Part shown: piece by piece, positions 3,652 to 6,108 of the stretch
How the letters are laid out: each line of letters starts with the position of its first letter
Position numbering within the stretch: position 1 is the stretch's first letter
Assembly (NCBI GenBank): GCA_025457845.1
Contig: JALOTO010000154.1
Coordinates: 1 to 6,108, forward strand
Origin: Thermoplasmata archaeon
GTDB lineage: Archaea; Thermoplasmatota; Thermoplasmata; UBA10834
Direction: 5' to 3'
Length of the DNA: 6,108 nt
The notes under the pieces: generated by a model
The model's input: only the letters and a program-made list of their open reading frames with translations
Database searches by the model: none
What the model was told of the DNA's origin: nothing
Translations under genes and position numbers: made by a program

Positions 3652-6108
3652 TCAGCCCGACGGAGGCGGCTCTGGCGGGGCCATGCCCTCCATGCCGCCG
3701 CCTTCGCTCGTCTGCCCCTTCTTCTTGCGCTTCATCAGGAGCAGGGCCGCGAGCACAGCGACAATCGCAATCACGCCGAGAGCGATGTACAGAGCTGTGT
3801 TGTCCGCTGCCTTGGGCTCGATCACGACCGTCGTTGTCTTCGAGGCGGGCGATGCATCTGAGTGGTCCATGCCATCGGTCGCGTTGACCGTGACGGTGTA
3901 GTCGACTCCACCCTCCTCGTAGGCGTGCGTGAACTCGACAGTGACCTCGGTGTTCGCCTCGGTCTCCACCTCTTCGGTGTCCGAAGTGCCGTCGCCGAAG
4001 TCGATGTCGACGGTGACCGTGTCACCCTCAGGGTCCTTGACCGTCACGTTGAACGTGATCTCCTGGCCTATCTCGTAGGTCGAGAGAGCAGGGTCCTTGA
4101 CGATCCTGACCACTGTCGGCTTCAGGTTCGATTCAGTCACGGTCACAGACGCCGTGGCACTGACGTTGTTGCCGTTGCCATCGTCTGCGTAGACGGTCAT
4201 CGTGAACGAGCCGATGGTCATGTAGGTGTGCGACCCGACATAGTACTCGTCTATGCCAGCTCCCATCTCCATGTCGGTCTCGTCACCGAAGTCGTACCAT
4301 ACGGTGATGTCGTCACCCTCTGGGTCCTCGCATAGCGAAGGCGCGGCCGTGAACTCCTGGTTGTAGACCGCGGAGTACGCGGACTGCAGGTTCAGGGTCG
4401 GTGGCTCGTTCACCACGACTTCCACCGTCATCGTGCCTGTGGTGTTGAACTCGGCATCCTCGGCCGAGATCGTCGCCTCGAACGGCCCCTCGCTCTCGTA
4501 GGTGTGCTCGAAGGTCACGGACTGTAACTCCGTCGTACCGCCTGCGGATGATGCAGTCTCCATCTCGCTGTCGTCGCCGAAGTCGATCCAGAATGTCAGT
4601 CCGTCACCGTCGGCATCCTGCGCGGACACAGTGAACGTCACTGCGCCCCCTACGGGCGCTGGGTCGGGGTCGTATGCGCCCAACAGGCCTGTTGGAGCGT
4701 CGTTGGTTCCAGCCAGCGAAATGGTCGCCGTTCCAGTGGCCGAGACGTTATGGCCCATCCCATCGTCAACATACAGCGTGACCGTGTAGGTACCCGGGTC
4801 GGTCCACGCATGCTTGACGTTGCTGGAGACCGCGGTTCCGGGTGCCGTGTTGTCGGCTGTCGTGACGTTGAATGTGCCATCGTCCCAGTCCCAGGTGAAG
4901 GTCAGCGTGTCAGGATCGGCGTCTATCGCCGTGCCGACGACGGGCGCCCACAGATCCTCCTCCCAGTTTATGGCCGGGACATTGAGGGATGTCGGCGCCG
5001 TGTTCACCAATATCACGTAGTCGCGGTAGACCGACACGTTGTGATTGGCGTTCGTCTCGTCGTCATTGTAGCCGTCGAACGCATAGACCGTGACCCTGTA
5101 GGTCCCTTCGGTGTCCCACGCATGGACCTGGACATCCGTCACTGACGCGCCCTCAGAAGCCGGATCCTGAGTGTTCACGTCATATGTCCCGTCATCCCAG
5201 TCCCAGGTGAACTTGATGACCTCGCCGACCTCGCCGCCTGTCTCGGCGTCGCTCACCGTTGCGCTCCAGGTGATGTCGTCACCCACGTACGCTGGTGAGA
5301 CTGGATTGGCACTCGGGGATCCAGGCGCGAACACCGGGTTCTCGTCCAGTACCGCGACCACATCCACGGTCGCCCTCGAGACCACCGTGTGGCCTACCCA
5401 GCCGTCGGTCACGTTCACCTCTAGTTCAAGCCCGGTCGCGAGGGCCGTGTACGTGTGCGTGAAGGTCACGGACTGCGGTGCGGTCGTGTCGCCCGAGATG
5501 GTCGTGGTGTTGACGGTTCCGCCGTCGCCCCAGACGCAGTTCACTGTCAGTTCGTCCCCGTCGGAGTCCTCGACCTCGACGGTGACCGAGAAGATGTCGT
5601 CTTCGAGCGTCTGGTAGTTCGACTGCAGTCCGCTCACGAAGATCGGCGCGACGTTGGTGGCAGGCTCGAGGTCATACCAGACCCAGAGCAGGTCGGACGA
5701 TGTCGTCCTTCCGGGGTGCGCTTCCCAGTCGCCCCAGCCGGCGAAATTCGCATTGCTGTAGGCGTACAAGCCAAGGTCGTAGTACGGCGGGTTCTCGCTG
5801 TAGGAGTCGTAGACCATCTGCTGGAGGTCGTCGACGAGGAGCTTCCTAGCCTCAACATCGACTTCCCTCTGTGCCTCGGACATGACCTGGTCGAACTCGG
5901 ACCAGCGGCCTGACAGCGCGATGCCGATCTCGGCCTCGGCTTCGGTGTAGTTCTCGTCGTTGTACCACCAGCTGCCCATCGGCATCTGGCAGTTGTCGCC
6001 GCCCGTCTCGATCTCGCTCGTCAGCCAGCAGCTCAGGGCGCCTCCCATCGGCTCAGGGCCCCAGCCCCAGTGCCAGACCCATATGTCGTAGTCGCACTTG
6101 TACCACGC
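3652..6108 (-). CDS. Membrane-anchored ABC substrate-binding protein (family 5) with six PKD repeats; N-terminus beyond right edge
   Basis: The frame is open to the window edge, so 818 residues of a longer protein are visible (residue 1 is at 6108-6106); the ATG at 6048 is internal, not the start. Residues 1-152 are the C-terminal end of a family 5 (DppA/OppA-like) binding domain: DYDIWVWHWGWGP near 6-18, a helical stretch around 71-99 (EAQREVDVEARKLLVDDLQQ), then the closing strand region with PPYYDLGLYAYS. Six PKD-like beta-sandwich domains follow (about 153-251, 258-363, 370-466, 470-567, 569-660 and 663-766), each with a (W/F)xDG-type turn (for example WDWDDGT, IDFGDGT) and an (H/Y)xYxxxGxYxVTVxxxDG-type ending. 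A membrane helix spans 772-792, then KRKKKG and a Gly/Pro-rich tail to 818. The basic run implies a cytoplasmic tail, with the binding domain outside, captured substrate being passed to the two permeases encoded next. The substrate is probably a peptide but is unproven. Signal peptide and most of the binding domain lie outside. Confidence 0.93.
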   Translation of the reverse strand, partial: AWYKCDYDIWVWHWGWGPEPMGGALSCWLTSEIETGGDNCQMPMGSWWYNDENYTEAEAEIGIALSGRWSEFDQVMSEAQREVDVEARKLLVDDLQQMVYDSYSENPPYYDLGLYAYSNANFAGWGDWEAHPGRTTSSDLLWVWYDLEPATNVAPIFVSGLQSNYQTLEDDIFSVTVEVEDSDGDELTVNCVWGDGGTVNTTTISGDTTAPQSVTFTHTYTALATGLELEVNVTDGWVGHTVVSRATVDVVAVLDENPVFAPGSPSANPVSPAYVGDDITWSATVSDAETGGEVGEVIKFTWDWDDGTYDVNTQDPASEGASVTDVQVHAWDTEGTYRVTVYAFDGYNDDETNANHNVSVYRDYVILVNTAPTSLNVPAINWEEDLWAPVVGTAIDADPDTLTFTWDWDDGTFNVTTADNTAPGTAVSSNVKHAWTDPGTYTVTLYVDDGMGHNVSATGTATISLAGTNDAPTGLLGAYDPDPAPVGGAVTFTVSAQDADGDGLTFWIDFGDDSEMETASSAGGTTELQSVTFEHTYESEGPFEATISAEDAEFNTTGTMTVEVVVNEPPTLNLQSAYSAVYNQEFTAAPSLCEDPEGDDITVWYDFGDETDMEMGAGIDEYYVGSHTYMTIGSFTMTVYADDGNGNNVSATASVTVTESNLKPTVVRIVKDPALSTYEIGQEITFNVTVKDPEGDTVTVDIDFGDGTSDTEEVETEANTEVTVEFTHAYEEGGVDYTVTVNATDGMDHSDASPASKTTTVVIEPKAADNTALYIALGVIAIVAVLAALLLMKRKKKGQTSEGGGMEGMAPPEPPPSG
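3733..3795 (-). other. C-terminal transmembrane anchor of the binding protein
   Basis: About 21 hydrophobic residues (ALYIALGVIAIVAVLAALL and neighbours) are followed at once by KRKKK, a classic stop-transfer arrangement. It fixes the PKD stalk outside and leaves a 26-residue tail (about 3655-3732) inside that is rich in Gly, Met, Glu and Pro. Confidence 0.85.
3811..5652 (-). repeat. Array of six PKD-type domain repeats in the binding protein
   Basis: Six units of about 92-106 codons lie in tandem, at roughly 5652-5356, 5337-5020, 5001-4711, 4701-4408, 4404-4129 and 4122-3811. Five carry an acidic loop of the form D-x-(D/E)-x-D (DSDGDE, DADPDT, DADGDG, DPEGDD, DPEGDT); the last three are spaced exactly 97 codons apart. 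The second unit is divergent there (DAETGGE). The repeats are clear in protein but mostly degenerate in DNA, which points to an old expansion, although the second and third units still share a 17-base identical stretch (5195-5211 and 4883-4899). Confidence 0.85.

Noticed and set aside
3862..5913. Several long plus-strand ORFs opposite the PKD region
   Set aside because: They mirror the repeated acidic and Thr/Val codons of the PKD protein, have compositions rich in Val, Arg, Asp or Ser, and overlap each other without start signals.
6046..6048. ATG at 6048 as the start of the binding protein
   Set aside because: The frame stays open for 20 more codons to the window edge and those codons (DYDIWVWHWGWGP) belong to the conserved binding-domain core, so the true start is outside.

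Overview
This window looks like a piece of an archaeal chromosome. The evidence is a ribosomal protein found only in archaea and eukaryotes (eS1/S3Ae), a tRNA-Met gene split by a short intron that folds into the archaeal bulge-helix-bulge splice site, a TATA-type promoter, and strong Shine-Dalgarno sites. GC-rich coding and a surface protein made of PKD repeats ending in a membrane helix and a short basic, Gly/Pro-rich tail suggest an uncultivated euryarchaeote, perhaps a Thermoplasmatota lineage. That placement is an inference from style, not proven.

All genes lie on the minus strand, so transcription runs from right to left. Block 1 (6108 to 1643) is a peptide/nickel-type (Dpp/Opp) ABC importer operon. 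It holds a substrate-binding protein whose start lies beyond the right edge (3652-6108), then two permeases, DppB-like (2591-3637) and DppC-like (1643-2581), with gaps of about 10-15 bases. The binding protein is unusual: a family 5 binding domain is followed by six PKD-type beta-sandwich repeats, one transmembrane helix and a short cytoplasmic tail. It looks like a receptor held on a long stalk above the membrane. No ATPase subunit is visible; the permease pair is followed directly by an unrelated transcription unit.

Block 2 starts at a TATA-like box near 1578-1585. It contains eS1 with an Ala/Pro/Glu-rich C-terminal extension (765-1529), an intron-containing tRNA-Met(CAT) with encoded CCA (630-737), and an ArsA/Get3-family ATPase running off the left edge (1-584). 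Spacing is 27 and 45 bases and no promoter is evident inside, so the three may share a transcript joining ribosome, translation and membrane-protein-targeting functions.

There is no mobile element, CRISPR array or integrase. I see no clear new defence or metabolic system. The items most worth checking are the binding-protein/PKD/membrane-anchor architecture, the imperfect splice motif of the tRNA and the eS1 tail. There is no gene-free stretch above 300 bases; the longest gap is 1530-1642.
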